Shown here piece after piece: positions 8,430 through 17,869 of a stretch of 64,000 bases of DNA. Origin of the DNA: Roseibium sp. GTDB taxonomy: Bacteria > Pseudomonadota > Alphaproteobacteria > Rhizobiales > Stappiaceae. The stretch spans positions 182,265 through 246,264 of the forward strand of contig JAEPML010000005.1 in the NCBI GenBank assembly GCA_017643925.1, read 5' to 3'. How positions within the stretch are numbered: the stretch's first letter is position 1; every line of letters begins with the position of its first letter. A program made the position numbers and the translations under genes. Under the pieces are notes generated by a model. That model was given only the letters and a program-made list of their open reading frames with translations, made no database searches and was not told where the DNA came from.

Positions 8430-8957
8430 TCAATGAAGTTTCGTTTCGACAGCGTTGTCCAAAACCGAGGACGCGATCTTCTTGTGAAACGGCATGATCA
8501 GCGCCAGATAGACATGTCCGAAAATATTGTGGCGCTTGCAGCAGGTCGAGGCATAGACGCGCGGGTTCTCACCTTGTTTTCGATAGATCGAGAGGCGAAA
8601 GTCCTGGTGCCAATCGTCCTCGCCAAGCAGGATTTCGTTTTCCGACACCTGATAGATCTTGAAAAAGACAACCCTGTCACCGGGCTGACGGTCTTCCAGC
8701 GGCGGTCCCGACTGCTCAAGCAGCAGATCATCCGTGGTCTTCAGGCCCAGCGGTCTGACAACCCTGTCCCTTGCGCTGAGCAATGCGTTCATCCAGGCGA
8801 CATCGCCGTTCAAAATGTGGTCTGCAAGCACCCTGATGTCCGCGTTGAGGAGATCGTCCCGGCCCTTCAATGAGGCAGAGAACGTGTCCATGAAATCGCC
8901 GGGCGCGAAATAGTCTGCAAGAATGCTGTCTTGCAGCAGCGTGTCGACCCTGCTCAT
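8430..8957 (-). CDS. DUF2867 family protein
   Basis: 175 residues from the ATG at 8957, chosen because AAGGAG stands at the right distance; an upstream in-frame start would add 27 unlikely residues. The sequence has the DUF2867 pattern: PGDFMDTFSASL near the N-terminus, a central GLKTTDDLL, GDRVVFFKIYQVSENEILLGEDDWHQDFRLSI, and the closing NIFGHVYLALIMPFHKKI. Such proteins are thought to be alpha/beta-folded lipocalin- or START-like small proteins; no activity is established. The interrupted Sel1-like gene lies downstream on the same strand. Confidence 0.85.
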   Translation of the reverse strand: MSRVDTLLQDSILADYFAPGDFMDTFSASLKGRDDLLNADIRVLADHILNGDVAWMNALLSARDRVVRPLGLKTTDDLLLEQSGPPLEDRQPGDRVVFFKIYQVSENEILLGEDDWHQDFRLSIYRKQGENPRVYASTCCKRHNIFGHVYLALIMPFHKKIASSVLDNAVETKLH

Positions 8958-9270
8958 GAGAAACTCCTTTGATATCCGTCCGACATCAAGGGTAAGTGCT
9001 GCCTCACCCGGCACCACCTTGCCTTTTGCCGCAGCCACAGCGACCGATCAGCGCAGATCATGAAGAAGGTTTCTCCCTTCGACCGGGCTCGACTTTTTTG
9101 CGAAGGCTGTCTTCCTCATCACATTTGCGCCACACGGGACTGCGATGGCCCATGCTTTCGTTTCTCATTGAACATGCAGCCTTAATTTACAGCGAACCTG
9201 TCGACCCGGCCGGATTTCTGATTAAGATGCAATTCAGAATTGTCGATAATTACATTGGTTGGAGCGTTTT
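8958..9270. other. Intergenic region between DUF2867 gene and RND pump
   Basis: 313 bp holding the divergent promoters of the DUF2867 gene and the efflux operon. No ORF here is convincing. At 9238-9251 the sequence AATTGTCGATAATT is an imperfect palindrome (AATT arms, TCGA core) about 20 bp before the adaptor gene start, a possible operator for a TetR-type repressor encoded elsewhere. Confidence 0.35.
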
Positions 9271-10374
9271 ATGTTGGCCCCAAGGTTCCTTTTTCCTCTT
9301 GCCGTCGTTGTCGCTACCACATTCCCCGCAAATGCGCAGGACACGGCGTCCAAGGCTCAGCAGGTGACCGTCGCGCCCGTCCAGGTGATCCAGTCCGCCA
9401 ACAAGGCGCGCTATGTCGGACGTATCGAGGCAACCAGCACCGTCGACATTGTCGCAAGGGTCGAGGGCTACCTTGCCGAGCGCAAATTCACGGAAGGCAG
9501 TTTCGTCAAGAAAGGCGACCTGCTCTACGTGATTGAAAAGGAGCTTTACGAGGCGAGTGTCAACCAGGCCAAGGCCTCGCTCGACGGAGCCAATGCCGCT
9601 CTGACCAATTCCCAGATCGAGCTGGAACGCCAGAGACAGCTTCTGGCCAAGGGCGACATCTCGCAAGCCGCCTATGACAGTGCAAAGGCAACAACCGGCG
9701 GCGACCAGGCGAATGTCGATGCGGCCAAGGCCAATCTGGATACGGCAACCATCAATCTCGGTTACACGGATATCTACAGCCCGATTGACGGGCGGATCAG
9801 CAAGACCAACGTGAATGTCGGCAACCTGGTGGACACCAACACCGGCACGCTCGCAACCGTCACCAGCGTCGATCCGATCTATGTTTCCTTCTACATGGGT
9901 GAGAAGGACCTGATCGAGGATCGGGAGGCAGGACTGGTGCGCAACGACACCGCTTCACTTGCCATCGAGCTGGTACTCGCTGACGGATCGAAATACCCTT
10001 CCACCGGCAAGATCTCCTACGTCGGCACTTCCATCGATGAAGGCAGCGATACCGTCGAGATGCGCGCGACTTTTGACAACCCCAAAAACCTGCTGTTGCC
10101 GGGGCAGTTCGTGAATGTGAACGTTCAGGACGCCAATCCAGGTGAGGTTACCGCCATCCCGCAATCTGCCATCCAGCTCGACGCCAAGGGGCATTATGTC
10201 TACGTGGTTGGTTCCGACAACAAGGCGCAACGGACGGATATCACGCTCGGCAAACAATCGGGTGCCCTTTGGGAGGTTAAATCCGGCCTGAAGAAAGGCG
10301 AGAAGGTGATCGTCCAGGGCTTGCAGAAAGTTCAACCCGGAATGACCGTCACCCCGGTCGAAGCAACGAACTAG
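9271..10374 (+). CDS. RND efflux periplasmic adaptor subunit
   Basis: 367 residues. It bridges an RND pump in the inner membrane to an outer-membrane channel. An N-terminal signal peptide (FLFPLAVVVATTFPANA) is followed by a barrel-sandwich half (VEGYLAERKFTEGSFVKKGDLLYVIE), a helical hairpin (about residues 95-165), the second half motif (DIYSPIDGRISK) and the beta-barrel and membrane-proximal domains, as in AcrA/MexA. ATG at 9271 is preceded by GGAG. The permease gene starts 15 bp downstream. No outer-membrane factor or regulator gene adjoins. Confidence 0.95.
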   Translation: MLAPRFLFPLAVVVATTFPANAQDTASKAQQVTVAPVQVIQSANKARYVGRIEATSTVDIVARVEGYLAERKFTEGSFVKKGDLLYVIEKELYEASVNQAKASLDGANAALTNSQIELERQRQLLAKGDISQAAYDSAKATTGGDQANVDAAKANLDTATINLGYTDIYSPIDGRISKTNVNVGNLVDTNTGTLATVTSVDPIYVSFYMGEKDLIEDREAGLVRNDTASLAIELVLADGSKYPSTGKISYVGTSIDEGSDTVEMRATFDNPKNLLLPGQFVNVNVQDANPGEVTAIPQSAIQLDAKGHYVYVVGSDNKAQRTDITLGKQSGALWEVKSGLKKGEKVIVQGLQKVQPGMTVTPVEATN

Positions 10375-10389
10375 GCGAGGCGCAGGATC

Positions 10390-13300
10390 ATGCTCTCCAG
10401 GTTCTTCATCGACCGTCCGAATTTTGCGCTCGTCCTGTCGCTGATCGCGTCGCTTGTCGGCATCATCGCGATCATTCTTATCCCCGTGGCGGAATATCCG
10501 AATGTCACCCCTCCCCAGGTTGTCGTTTCCGCCCAGTTCCCCGGAGCCGATTCGGAACTGATTGAAAAGTCGATCGCGATCCCGATCGAGGATCAGGTGA
10601 ACGGCGTTGAGGACATGCTCTACATGTCCTCGACCAGTTCAAATGCCGGGACCTATCAGCTGACGATCACGTTCGAGGTCGGCACCGATCCCGATATCGC
10701 GGCCGTTAACGTTCAGAACCGGGTGTCGCTTGCGGAACCGCTGTTGCCGCAATCGGTGAGAACACTCGGGGTTTCGACCAAGAAGCAGTCTTCCAACATG
10801 CTTCTTGTGATCAATCTCGTGTCTCCGGACGAAAGCCGGGACGCTATCTACCTGTCCAACTATTCGACCATCCACATTCAGGATCGCCTTTCCCGCCTCC
10901 CCGGCGTCGGCAGCGTCTCCCAGTTCGGTCCGCTGGATTACAGCATGCGCGTGTGGATGCGCCCTGACCAGATGACCGCGCTCAACCTGACGGCCACGGA
11001 CCTCTCCAACGCCATCCAGGCCCAGAATGCGCGTGCAACCGCCGGTCAGATCGGAGGCGCGCCCTTTGCCGGCCCGACGGATTTCCAGTTCCCGCTGAAA
11101 GCACAGGGACTGCTGGAAACGCCCGAGCAATTCGGCGACATCATCGTGACCGGCCAGGCCTCCGGCCAGCTCGTGCGGCTGCGGGACGTTGCCCGGGTGG
11201 AGCTGGGGTCCAGCTCCTATTCGGCCTTCTCGGCGCTGAACAACAAACCTTCAGCTGCGATCGCGGTCTATCAGTCGCCCGGGGCAAATGCGCTTGAGGT
11301 CGCAACCAGCGTCTATGCGGAACTGGACAAGATGAAAGCCAGCTTCCCGTCCGGTGTCGAATACTCGCTACTTTACGACATCACCAAAGCGGTCAAGGCA
11401 TCAATCGAGGAGATCCTGACAACCCTCGCAATGACCACCGGTCTTGTCGTTCTCGTGGTCTTCCTGTTCCTGATGAGCGGGCGCGCTGTTCTCATTCCGG
11501 CAATCGCGATCCCGGTGTCGCTGCTGGGCACTTTTGCAGTCCTGTTCCTGCTCGGTTTCACCGCCAACCTGATCACCCTCTTCGGGATCATCCTTGCGAT
11601 CACGCTTGTGGTTGATGATGCCATTGTCATCATCGAGAACACCGAGCGCCTGATGGAAGAAGAAGGGCTGGAACCGCGCGAGGCCACTTTGAAGGCCATG
11701 AGCCAGGTAACCGGGCCGATCATCGCCACGACCTTCGTGCTCCTGGCGGTTTTCGTCCCGGTTTGTTTCTTCCCCGGCATCACCGGGCAGATCTACCTGC
11801 AATTCGCGCTGACGATCACCGTCGCTTTCTGCCTGTCAGCCGTGAATGCGCTGACATTGGCACCGGTCCTGTGCTCCATTTTGCTGAAGCGGGACAAGAA
11901 ACCTCCTCTCAAGCCGATGCGGATGTTCGGCGCCCTGGTCGACAAGGTCCGAAATGGCTATGTCGCCCTGGTTCGGGTGATGGTGCGCAACGTCGCAGTG
12001 TCGATGCTCATTCTGGTCGCGGCGATCGTGGCAACGGTTTTCATGTTCCGCGAAACGCCGACCGGCTTCATACCGCTTGAAGACAAGGGCGTTCTGTTTG
12101 CCAATGTCCAGCTGCCGGATGGTGCTTCGCTGCAACGAACCGACGTCGTTGCCAAGGAGATGACCAACCTGATGCGGGAGGTCGACGGGGTAGACGATGT
12201 GATTTCGGTGTCGGGCTTCAGCATCATTGCGGGCAATGGCTCCAATTACCTGACCCTGATCGCGATCCTTGCGCCCTGGGACGAACGGACGACCAAGGAA
12301 ACCAAGTGGTTCAATATCCTGGCGGCACTTGATGAGAAACTGTCCACTGTCGATGGGGCGACGGCCTTTGTGTTCCCGCTTCCGCCAATTGATGGCTTGG
12401 GGATTTCAGGCGGCATTTCGGCCCAGATTCAGGATGATGCCGGGGCAAGCGTTGTCGACCTTGCCGCCGTGACGAATTCCGTCCTGGCGGCTGCCAATGC
12501 CGATCCCATCTTCATGCGGGCCTTCAGCTCGCTCTCGGCCAACACGCCGCAATACAATGTCGAACTCAATCGCGACAAGGCCGAGGCACTCGGGGTCGAT
12601 ATCAGCGATATCTTCACGGCGCTTCAGGCCAATCTGGGTTCCTACTACGTCAACAACTTCCTGCTCGACGGCAAGATCTTCTGGGTGATCATTTCCTCCG
12701 AAGCGGAATACCGACAGTCGCTGGACGACATCAACACGATCTACGTCAAGGGCTCCTCCGGCGACATGATCCCGCTCAGCACGTTGGTCAGCCTTGAGCC
12801 GGTGGTCGGACCTCAAAGCGTCACCCGCTACAATCTCGAGCGCTCCGCCGCCGTCCAGGCGCTTACCGCGACAGGTCACAGTACAGGACAGGGCATCACT
12901 GCCTTTGAGGACATTGCCGCCAAAACCTTGCCGGACGGCTACTCGGTGGAATGGACCGGCATGTCCCTTCAGGAAATCAAGGCAGGTTCTTATGTGCTCT
13001 ACATCTTCCTGCTGGCCTTCCTGTTTGCCTATCTGTGTCTGGTGGCACAGTACGAGAGTTGGCTGCTTCCCATTGCGGTCATGCTGTCAGCCGTCTTCGC
13101 TGTTTGCGGTGCCTTGATACCGCTCTATCTGATCGACGTTCTGAACAACAACATCTACGCCCAGATCGGCATCGTTCTCCTGATCGGCCTTGCCGCCAAG
13201 AAAGCAATCATGCTGGTTGAGTTCTCGCGCAATTGCCGGGACGAAGGCATGAGCATCGTTGATGCGGCCATCAGTGCAGCCCATACGCGCTTCCGGCCTG

Positions 13301-13539
13301 TGACGATGACGGGGCTCTGTTTCATCGTTGGTGTTCTGCCACTGGTATTTGCAAGTGGAGCCGGTTCTTCCAGCCGCGTGTCCATTGGTCTGCCTGTCTT
13401 CACCGGCATGATCCTCGACAGCACGATCGGTCTCCTGATGATCCCGGTGCTTTACGTTGCGGTCCAGCGTATTCGGGAAAAATTCACGCGCAAACCTGCA
13501 ACGGTCGTGTCTCAGGAAGCGTCTCAGTCTCAAGCGTAA
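10390..13539 (+). CDS. RND efflux permease (AcrB/MexF family)
   Basis: 1049 residues, full length for the HAE1 multidrug RND family. It exports drugs or other amphiphiles using the proton gradient. The start MLSRFFIDRPNFALVLSL is typical. The proton-relay Asp pair is seen as VVDDAIVIIENTERL in TM4, and the partner Lys as GLAAKKAIMLVEFSRN in TM10. Porter and docking domains lie between the two six-helix bundles. Operon with the adaptor just upstream; a strong hairpin follows the stop. Substrate cannot be predicted. Confidence 0.97.
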   Translation: MLSRFFIDRPNFALVLSLIASLVGIIAIILIPVAEYPNVTPPQVVVSAQFPGADSELIEKSIAIPIEDQVNGVEDMLYMSSTSSNAGTYQLTITFEVGTDPDIAAVNVQNRVSLAEPLLPQSVRTLGVSTKKQSSNMLLVINLVSPDESRDAIYLSNYSTIHIQDRLSRLPGVGSVSQFGPLDYSMRVWMRPDQMTALNLTATDLSNAIQAQNARATAGQIGGAPFAGPTDFQFPLKAQGLLETPEQFGDIIVTGQASGQLVRLRDVARVELGSSSYSAFSALNNKPSAAIAVYQSPGANALEVATSVYAELDKMKASFPSGVEYSLLYDITKAVKASIEEILTTLAMTTGLVVLVVFLFLMSGRAVLIPAIAIPVSLLGTFAVLFLLGFTANLITLFGIILAITLVVDDAIVIIENTERLMEEEGLEPREATLKAMSQVTGPIIATTFVLLAVFVPVCFFPGITGQIYLQFALTITVAFCLSAVNALTLAPVLCSILLKRDKKPPLKPMRMFGALVDKVRNGYVALVRVMVRNVAVSMLILVAAIVATVFMFRETPTGFIPLEDKGVLFANVQLPDGASLQRTDVVAKEMTNLMREVDGVDDVISVSGFSIIAGNGSNYLTLIAILAPWDERTTKETKWFNILAALDEKLSTVDGATAFVFPLPPIDGLGISGGISAQIQDDAGASVVDLAAVTNSVLAAANADPIFMRAFSSLSANTPQYNVELNRDKAEALGVDISDIFTALQANLGSYYVNNFLLDGKIFWVIISSEAEYRQSLDDINTIYVKGSSGDMIPLSTLVSLEPVVGPQSVTRYNLERSAAVQALTATGHSTGQGITAFEDIAAKTLPDGYSVEWTGMSLQEIKAGSYVLYIFLLAFLFAYLCLVAQYESWLLPIAVMLSAVFAVCGALIPLYLIDVLNNNIYAQIGIVLLIGLAAKKAIMLVEFSRNCRDEGMSIVDAAISAAHTRFRPVTMTGLCFIVGVLPLVFASGAGSSSRVSIGLPVFTGMILDSTIGLLMIPVLYVAVQRIREKFTRKPATVVSQEASQSQA

Positions 13540-13545
13540 AAAGAA

Positions 13546-13567
13546 CGGCGCCTGGCCTCAGGCGCCG
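13546..13567. terminator. Hairpin after RND operon
   Basis: Perfect 9-bp stem CGGCGCCTG/CAGGCGCCG with a GCCT loop, starting 6 bp after the permease stop. No U-run follows on the plus strand, while an A-run precedes it, so it could also end transcripts coming from the right. Confidence 0.6.
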
Positions 13568-13797
13568 CTCATATTCCAATCCACGACCAAATTCGTCCGC
13601 CAGGACAAGCGAAACGCGCGCCTTGACCGGGGCATGTGGTGCTGTTCTCAATTCGCCAGACTGCCAAGGGCCAAGGTCCACTGATCCCGGGGCTTCGCGT
13701 TGTGTCGCCCCGGGGCGACAAAGTGTCGAGGTTTGCCAGTCGCAGGCGTGAATGTGCTCAAACATCCCGCAGGCCCTTGGGGGCGATCGCGTGCTGG

Positions 13798-14382
13798 CTA
13801 GTTCCAGGCGCCCGCAAAAGCGATTTCGTCCAATGGTTTGCGTGCACTTGGCGTTTCACGCTCCTGCAGGCTTTCCGACAATTGGGCGGCGTCACCGCGG
13901 GTTCCAATCGCGAACGCGATATGAGGCGTGTAGCGCGAAGGTACACCCAATTTCTCATGGATCTCGTCTTTCAGGATGCCGGCCATGCCGTGGGTGTGGT
14001 AGCCCAGCGCCGTTGCTTGCAGGGCTGCGTGTGCCCAGGCCGACCCCGCATCGAATGTGTGTGCTCCGTTGGCCCTGTTGGGTTTGCCGTCCTTTCCATC
14101 GACTTCAGTATCCGAGAACAGGTAGACAAGCGCGGAGGCATGCTGCGCCCAGTCTCGATTGAACGGATTGAGCAGATCCACCAGCGTCAGCCAGTTCGCA
14201 TCGCCACGGCGGGCATAAACGAAGCGCCAGGGCTGTATGTTGAACGCAGAGGGAGCCCATCTCGCAGCTTCCAATATGGTTTTCAAATCCGCCTCCGGCA
14301 TGTCCGAACGGTCGAACGCGCGGGGCGACCAGCGATTTACAAACAGATCCTGTACCGGGTGATCGGGTCTACGGACAGTCAT
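13798..14382 (-). CDS. Nitroreductase family protein
   Basis: 194 residues. FMN-dependent NAD(P)H oxidoreductase of the nitroreductase fold. The FMN-binding start RWSPRAFDRSDMP, the loop ARWAPSAFNIQPWRFVYARRG and the later GSAWAHAALQATALGYHTHGMAGI are all present. I start at the ATG at 14382 because GGAG sits 9 nt upstream; an ATG at 14391 abuts the GGAG and is too close. Monocistronic. The natural substrate is unknown; members reduce nitroaromatics, quinones or flavins, and some dehalogenate. Confidence 0.92.
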   Translation of the reverse strand: MTVRRPDHPVQDLFVNRWSPRAFDRSDMPEADLKTILEAARWAPSAFNIQPWRFVYARRGDANWLTLVDLLNPFNRDWAQHASALVYLFSDTEVDGKDGKPNRANGAHTFDAGSAWAHAALQATALGYHTHGMAGILKDEIHEKLGVPSRYTPHIAFAIGTRGDAAQLSESLQERETPSARKPLDEIAFAGAWN

Positions 14383-14482
14383 GAAAGTCATCTCCAAATT
14401 TGTTCAGGGCTTGTATCCGCCCCGGCAGTCAGGAGATAGGAAACTTTTATCTTGATATCAAGATACTTTTTAAAAAGATAAT

Positions 14483-15403
14483 TCAGACTGCATTTGCTTC
14501 AAGTTCATTGGCAGACCGGGCCCCGGCAATCGTGGGTGCGATCAAAATGGCGGAGAGAACAAGAACGGCGCAGACCATCTCGCGCTGGCCGATTGCTTCT
14601 CCGAAGACCAACCAGCCCACCATGAACATCATTGGCAATTCAAAGCTTCCGGCAGCGGCCGTGCGAACCGCTCCGACCTTCTGGCAGGCCACGGTAAACA
14701 GGACCTGCGGGATCAGGGCTGTCGCCAATCCCATCACGATTATCAGGCTCCACTCGGTGGCACTCGACGGTAGAACTGAGCCTTGCGCCTCGTGCAAGGC
14801 CAGCGGCAACAGGCCGACAATCGACCCCGTCAGGCCACAAACGGTTCTTTCCAGAGCAGTGAGGTCATCCGCCAACCCGCTCAGGACCACGACCAGAAAC
14901 CCGAAGGCGATCGGGGCTGGAATTGCCCAGACAAGAGCTGACAGAACATCAGGCGAGAGAGCAGAAGGATCGAGCAGAAGCGCCGCTGCCGTCAGGATCA
15001 GCGAAGCTGCAGCAAATGAGCGCCAGGTAAGCTTTTGACGCAACAACACCCAGGCAAAGAGCGCTGCAAATACCGGATAGGACATATAGACCACGCCGGC
15101 GGCGGCAACCGGTGCCCGCGTGAGCGCGTCAAGGTAACCGATCAGGCTGAGCCCCAGAACCGCACCGGCGCCCGAAACAAGAACTGCGCTGGAGATCTTG
15201 TGCTTTTCAGTGGGGAAAAACGGCAGAAGGGCCATCGCAGAAAACCCATACCGGTAGAGCGCTATGGTGGCCGGTCCGTTGCCCATTCCCTGTAACTCAC
15301 GCACGAAGACCGGTACCGAACCGAAGCAGATCGCACAGGCAACGATAACAAGCGTCGCGGAGGAAGGAGTGAGCTGAAATGAACGGGAATTGAAGCGTAA
15401 CAT
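14483..15403 (-). CDS. DMT-superfamily (EamA) transporter
   Basis: 306 residues from the ATG at 15403 (an in-frame GTG at 15421 would add six). Ten hydrophobic segments arranged as two EamA repeats. It begins with LVIVACAICFGSVPVFVRELQG and has a mid-protein repeat start near VLSALVWAIPAPIAFGFLV. Such proteins export amino acids or metabolites. It is divergent from a LysR gene with a palindromic LysR-type box between them, so it is probably the target of that regulator. Confidence 0.9.
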   Translation of the reverse strand: MLRFNSRSFQLTPSSATLVIVACAICFGSVPVFVRELQGMGNGPATIALYRYGFSAMALLPFFPTEKHKISSAVLVSGAGAVLGLSLIGYLDALTRAPVAAAGVVYMSYPVFAALFAWVLLRQKLTWRSFAAASLILTAAALLLDPSALSPDVLSALVWAIPAPIAFGFLVVVLSGLADDLTALERTVCGLTGSIVGLLPLALHEAQGSVLPSSATEWSLIIVMGLATALIPQVLFTVACQKVGAVRTAAAGSFELPMMFMVGWLVFGEAIGQREMVCAVLVLSAILIAPTIAGARSANELEANAV

Positions 15404-15459
15404 GCAGTGTCGATACCGCACGAAACTTCACAAAGAAAATTCTTAGTTTTCATCTCTCC

Positions 15460-15476
15460 CATGAAATGATTTCATG
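15460..15476. promoter_or_regulatory. LysR-type operator in divergent intergenic region
   Basis: CATGAAATGATTTCATG has two perfect 8-bp arms round a single central base and contains the T-N11-A pattern of LysR boxes. It ends 5 bp before the LysR start and lies 57 bp from the DMT transporter start, as expected for an autoregulated LysR gene with a divergent target. Confidence 0.65.
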
Positions 15477-15481
15477 ACGCC

Positions 15482-16441
15482 ATGATTCCGAGACTTGCAA
15501 TCCATCACCTCTCCCTGCTGTCGGCGCTCAGCGAAACCGGCAGCATGACAGCGTCTGCGTTGCGCCTCGGTGTAACCCAGTCAGCTGCCTCGCATCGGCT
15601 AAGGGAGGCCGAACGACGACTGGGTGTCCCGTTGACACGGAAGGTCGACAACCGGCTGGAACTGACGTCCGAAGGTGAACGATTACGTCATCTGGGCGAA
15701 ACGTTCCTGTCGGAACTGTTTCGGCTTGAGCAAGAGCTTGAAGCTTCCGCGCGTGATGAAAAACTGCTGGTCCGCCTCGGCCAGGCAACCTACAGCCGTT
15801 ATCACTGGTTTCCCGCTTTCCTTGACTACCTGGAGATCAGCGACCCGAGACTTTCCGTTGACCTGTCCGGACGTGCGACGGCGCACCCGCTTGCAGCGCT
15901 CCTAGACGGCTCGGTGGATGTTTCGCTCGTGTTTGGCCGCGAACCCGCCTTGTCAAAGTTCAAGTCCATCAAGCTCGGTTCGAATGAGATAGTTGCCGTC
16001 CTGTCGCGGCATCACCCTCTTGCGAGCGAGCCCGTGGTCAACAGCCTGAACATGGGTGACGAACGTTTTTTCGTCTATCCGATGACGGCCGAGCCCGGTT
16101 TCGACTGGACAACACTGCTGGGCGAGCCGACGGTTCCCTTCCGGCGTATGACGCCAATGCCGACACCGGAGGCGGTTATCGACCTGGTCAGGGCGAATTT
16201 CGGTGTCGCAATTTTCAGCCGATGGGCCGTCGAACCCGAACTTGCAGACGGCACGCTGATAGCCCGTCCCATCAGTGACGAAGGTGTTTCGCTGGATTGG
16301 TGGTGCGTCCGACGTGCCTCGGATGCCGAGGATGGTCCCTCGGCTCGCCTGGCCACAGCGCTGTCTGCCTGGAGCGCACAGAGCGAACAGGCACTCTCGA
16401 CCCTCGCCTTCGGCAATCGGTCGACACGTCCAGGAGCCTGA
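15482..16441 (+). CDS. LysR family transcriptional regulator
   Basis: 319 residues. N-terminal winged helix-turn-helix (residues 5-65: LLSALSETGSMTASALRLGVTQSAASHRLREAERRLG split over helices 2-3) and a substrate-binding effector domain from about residue 90 (VRLGQATYSRYHWFPAFLDYL). It resembles MetR-like regulators in HTH wording (SAASHRLREAE), but identity is not certain. Divergent from the DMT exporter gene, sharing the palindrome just upstream of its start. The MFS gene downstream is 69 bp away on the same strand. Confidence 0.93.
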   Translation: MIPRLAIHHLSLLSALSETGSMTASALRLGVTQSAASHRLREAERRLGVPLTRKVDNRLELTSEGERLRHLGETFLSELFRLEQELEASARDEKLLVRLGQATYSRYHWFPAFLDYLEISDPRLSVDLSGRATAHPLAALLDGSVDVSLVFGREPALSKFKSIKLGSNEIVAVLSRHHPLASEPVVNSLNMGDERFFVYPMTAEPGFDWTTLLGEPTVPFRRMTPMPTPEAVIDLVRANFGVAIFSRWAVEPELADGTLIARPISDEGVSLDWWCVRRASDAEDGPSARLATALSAWSAQSEQALSTLAFGNRSTRPGA

Positions 16442-16510
16442 ACAAATACTCTGTGACCGTCCTGGACTTATGACCTAAGGTTGAAACCGGTTGAATGTCG
16501 AAACGGGTGG

Positions 16511-17854
16511 ATGATGACAGCACTTTCGGAAAAGGGGCGCAAACGCGGATTGGTATTGGCCGTTGGCGCGCTCGGCGGCCTTGTCATGTTGGACGAAACC
16601 ATCCTTGGTGTCTCGTTGCCCGCCATTCGAACGGAAATGGGACTTTCGGCAACAACGGCACACTGGATCATCAATGCCTACATGCTGGCCTTCACCTGCT
16701 TTGCTGCCATTGGTGGAAAAGCGATCGACCTGTTTGGCTTGAGACCGGCACTGCTTGTCAGTTGTGCGGTCTTCACCGTTGCGAGCCTCCTTGCCGGTTT
16801 TGCTGACGGGGCGGCCATGCTTCTGACAATGCGCGTCATACAGGGACTGTGTGCCGCCGTCATGTTGCCGATGTCGCTCGCGGCCGCAACCCTGACCTTT
16901 GATGAGAACGAGCGTGGCAAGGCCATCGGAACCCTTGCAGGAATGGCTTCCATTTTTCTGGCCTCCGGCCCCCTTATCGGTGGCGTTGTGACCGACTTCC
17001 TGTCCTGGCGCTGGGTGTTCTGGATCAGCATTCCGATAGTTGTCGCCGGTTGCACGATGACGCTCCTGCTGTGGCGGGAACCGGAGCAAAAGCCGGCCAA
17101 GACCGTTGTCGACAAGGTTGGCCTTGTGCTGCTTCTGATCGGTCTCACCGGCCTTATCTTCGGATTGATGGAGGGTCCCGACTTCGGCTGGACGAAACCT
17201 GCCATCATCGGGAGCCTGATCGCAGGGGTTATCGGCCTCATTGCGTTTGTCACATTTGAAGCCCGTCAGAAGACGCCCCTGATCGACGTTCGCCTTTTCA
17301 AACTGACCGAATTCCACGCCAGCGCGCTGGTGATCCTGCTGTCTCAGATGAGCAAGATCACGGTGGCGATCTTCATTCCGCATTTCCTGCAGCTGGACAT
17401 GAAATACACCGCGCTCTGGGCGGGTCTGGCCACCATTGTCGCCGTCTTTCCCTTCCCGTTCCTGTCAGCTCATGCGGGCAATGCAGCCGATAAGTATGGA
17501 TCGCGGTTTCTTGTGCTCGTATCGATGGCCACGATCGCCGTCGCGAGCGTGCTCATGGGGGCCGTCATTCCCTTCAAGAACTATCTGTGGCTTGCACCGG
17601 CTCTGCTCATCTGGGGGATCGCCCTGCCCTACGCCATGATCCCGACGGGGCGACTGACGGTGAATGCCGTGCCCAAGGAAAAGCAGGGCGAAGTCAGCGG
17701 CATGATCATCACGGCAAGACTGGTCGGCGGGACGCTCGGTGTCACGATGGGCAGCGTGCTCCTGGCCATGGGCGCGGGTTTCGACAGCATCTTCTGGGCG
17801 ACCGGAGCCCTGCCCGGCCTCTGCACCGTCTATTGCATCTTGAAACTCAAATAG
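16511..17854 (+). CDS. MFS transporter, DHA2-like
   Basis: 447 residues from the ATG at 16511 (an ATG at 16514 is equally possible, both behind GGGTGG). Twelve or more membrane segments. LDETILGVSLPAIR near the N-terminus is the DHA2/EmrB-like version of the LDxTIVNVALP motif, and the central part has motif C-like LASGPLIGGVVTDFLSWRWVFWI. This family exports drugs or small metabolites by proton antiport. Follows a LysR gene on the same strand and faces the malonyl-CoA synthetase gene. Confidence 0.9.
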   Translation: MMTALSEKGRKRGLVLAVGALGGLVMLDETILGVSLPAIRTEMGLSATTAHWIINAYMLAFTCFAAIGGKAIDLFGLRPALLVSCAVFTVASLLAGFADGAAMLLTMRVIQGLCAAVMLPMSLAAATLTFDENERGKAIGTLAGMASIFLASGPLIGGVVTDFLSWRWVFWISIPIVVAGCTMTLLLWREPEQKPAKTVVDKVGLVLLLIGLTGLIFGLMEGPDFGWTKPAIIGSLIAGVIGLIAFVTFEARQKTPLIDVRLFKLTEFHASALVILLSQMSKITVAIFIPHFLQLDMKYTALWAGLATIVAVFPFPFLSAHAGNAADKYGSRFLVLVSMATIAVASVLMGAVIPFKNYLWLAPALLIWGIALPYAMIPTGRLTVNAVPKEKQGEVSGMIITARLVGGTLGVTMGSVLLAMGAGFDSIFWATGALPGLCTVYCILKLK

Positions 17855-17869
17855 GAAACGGCGACCGGC

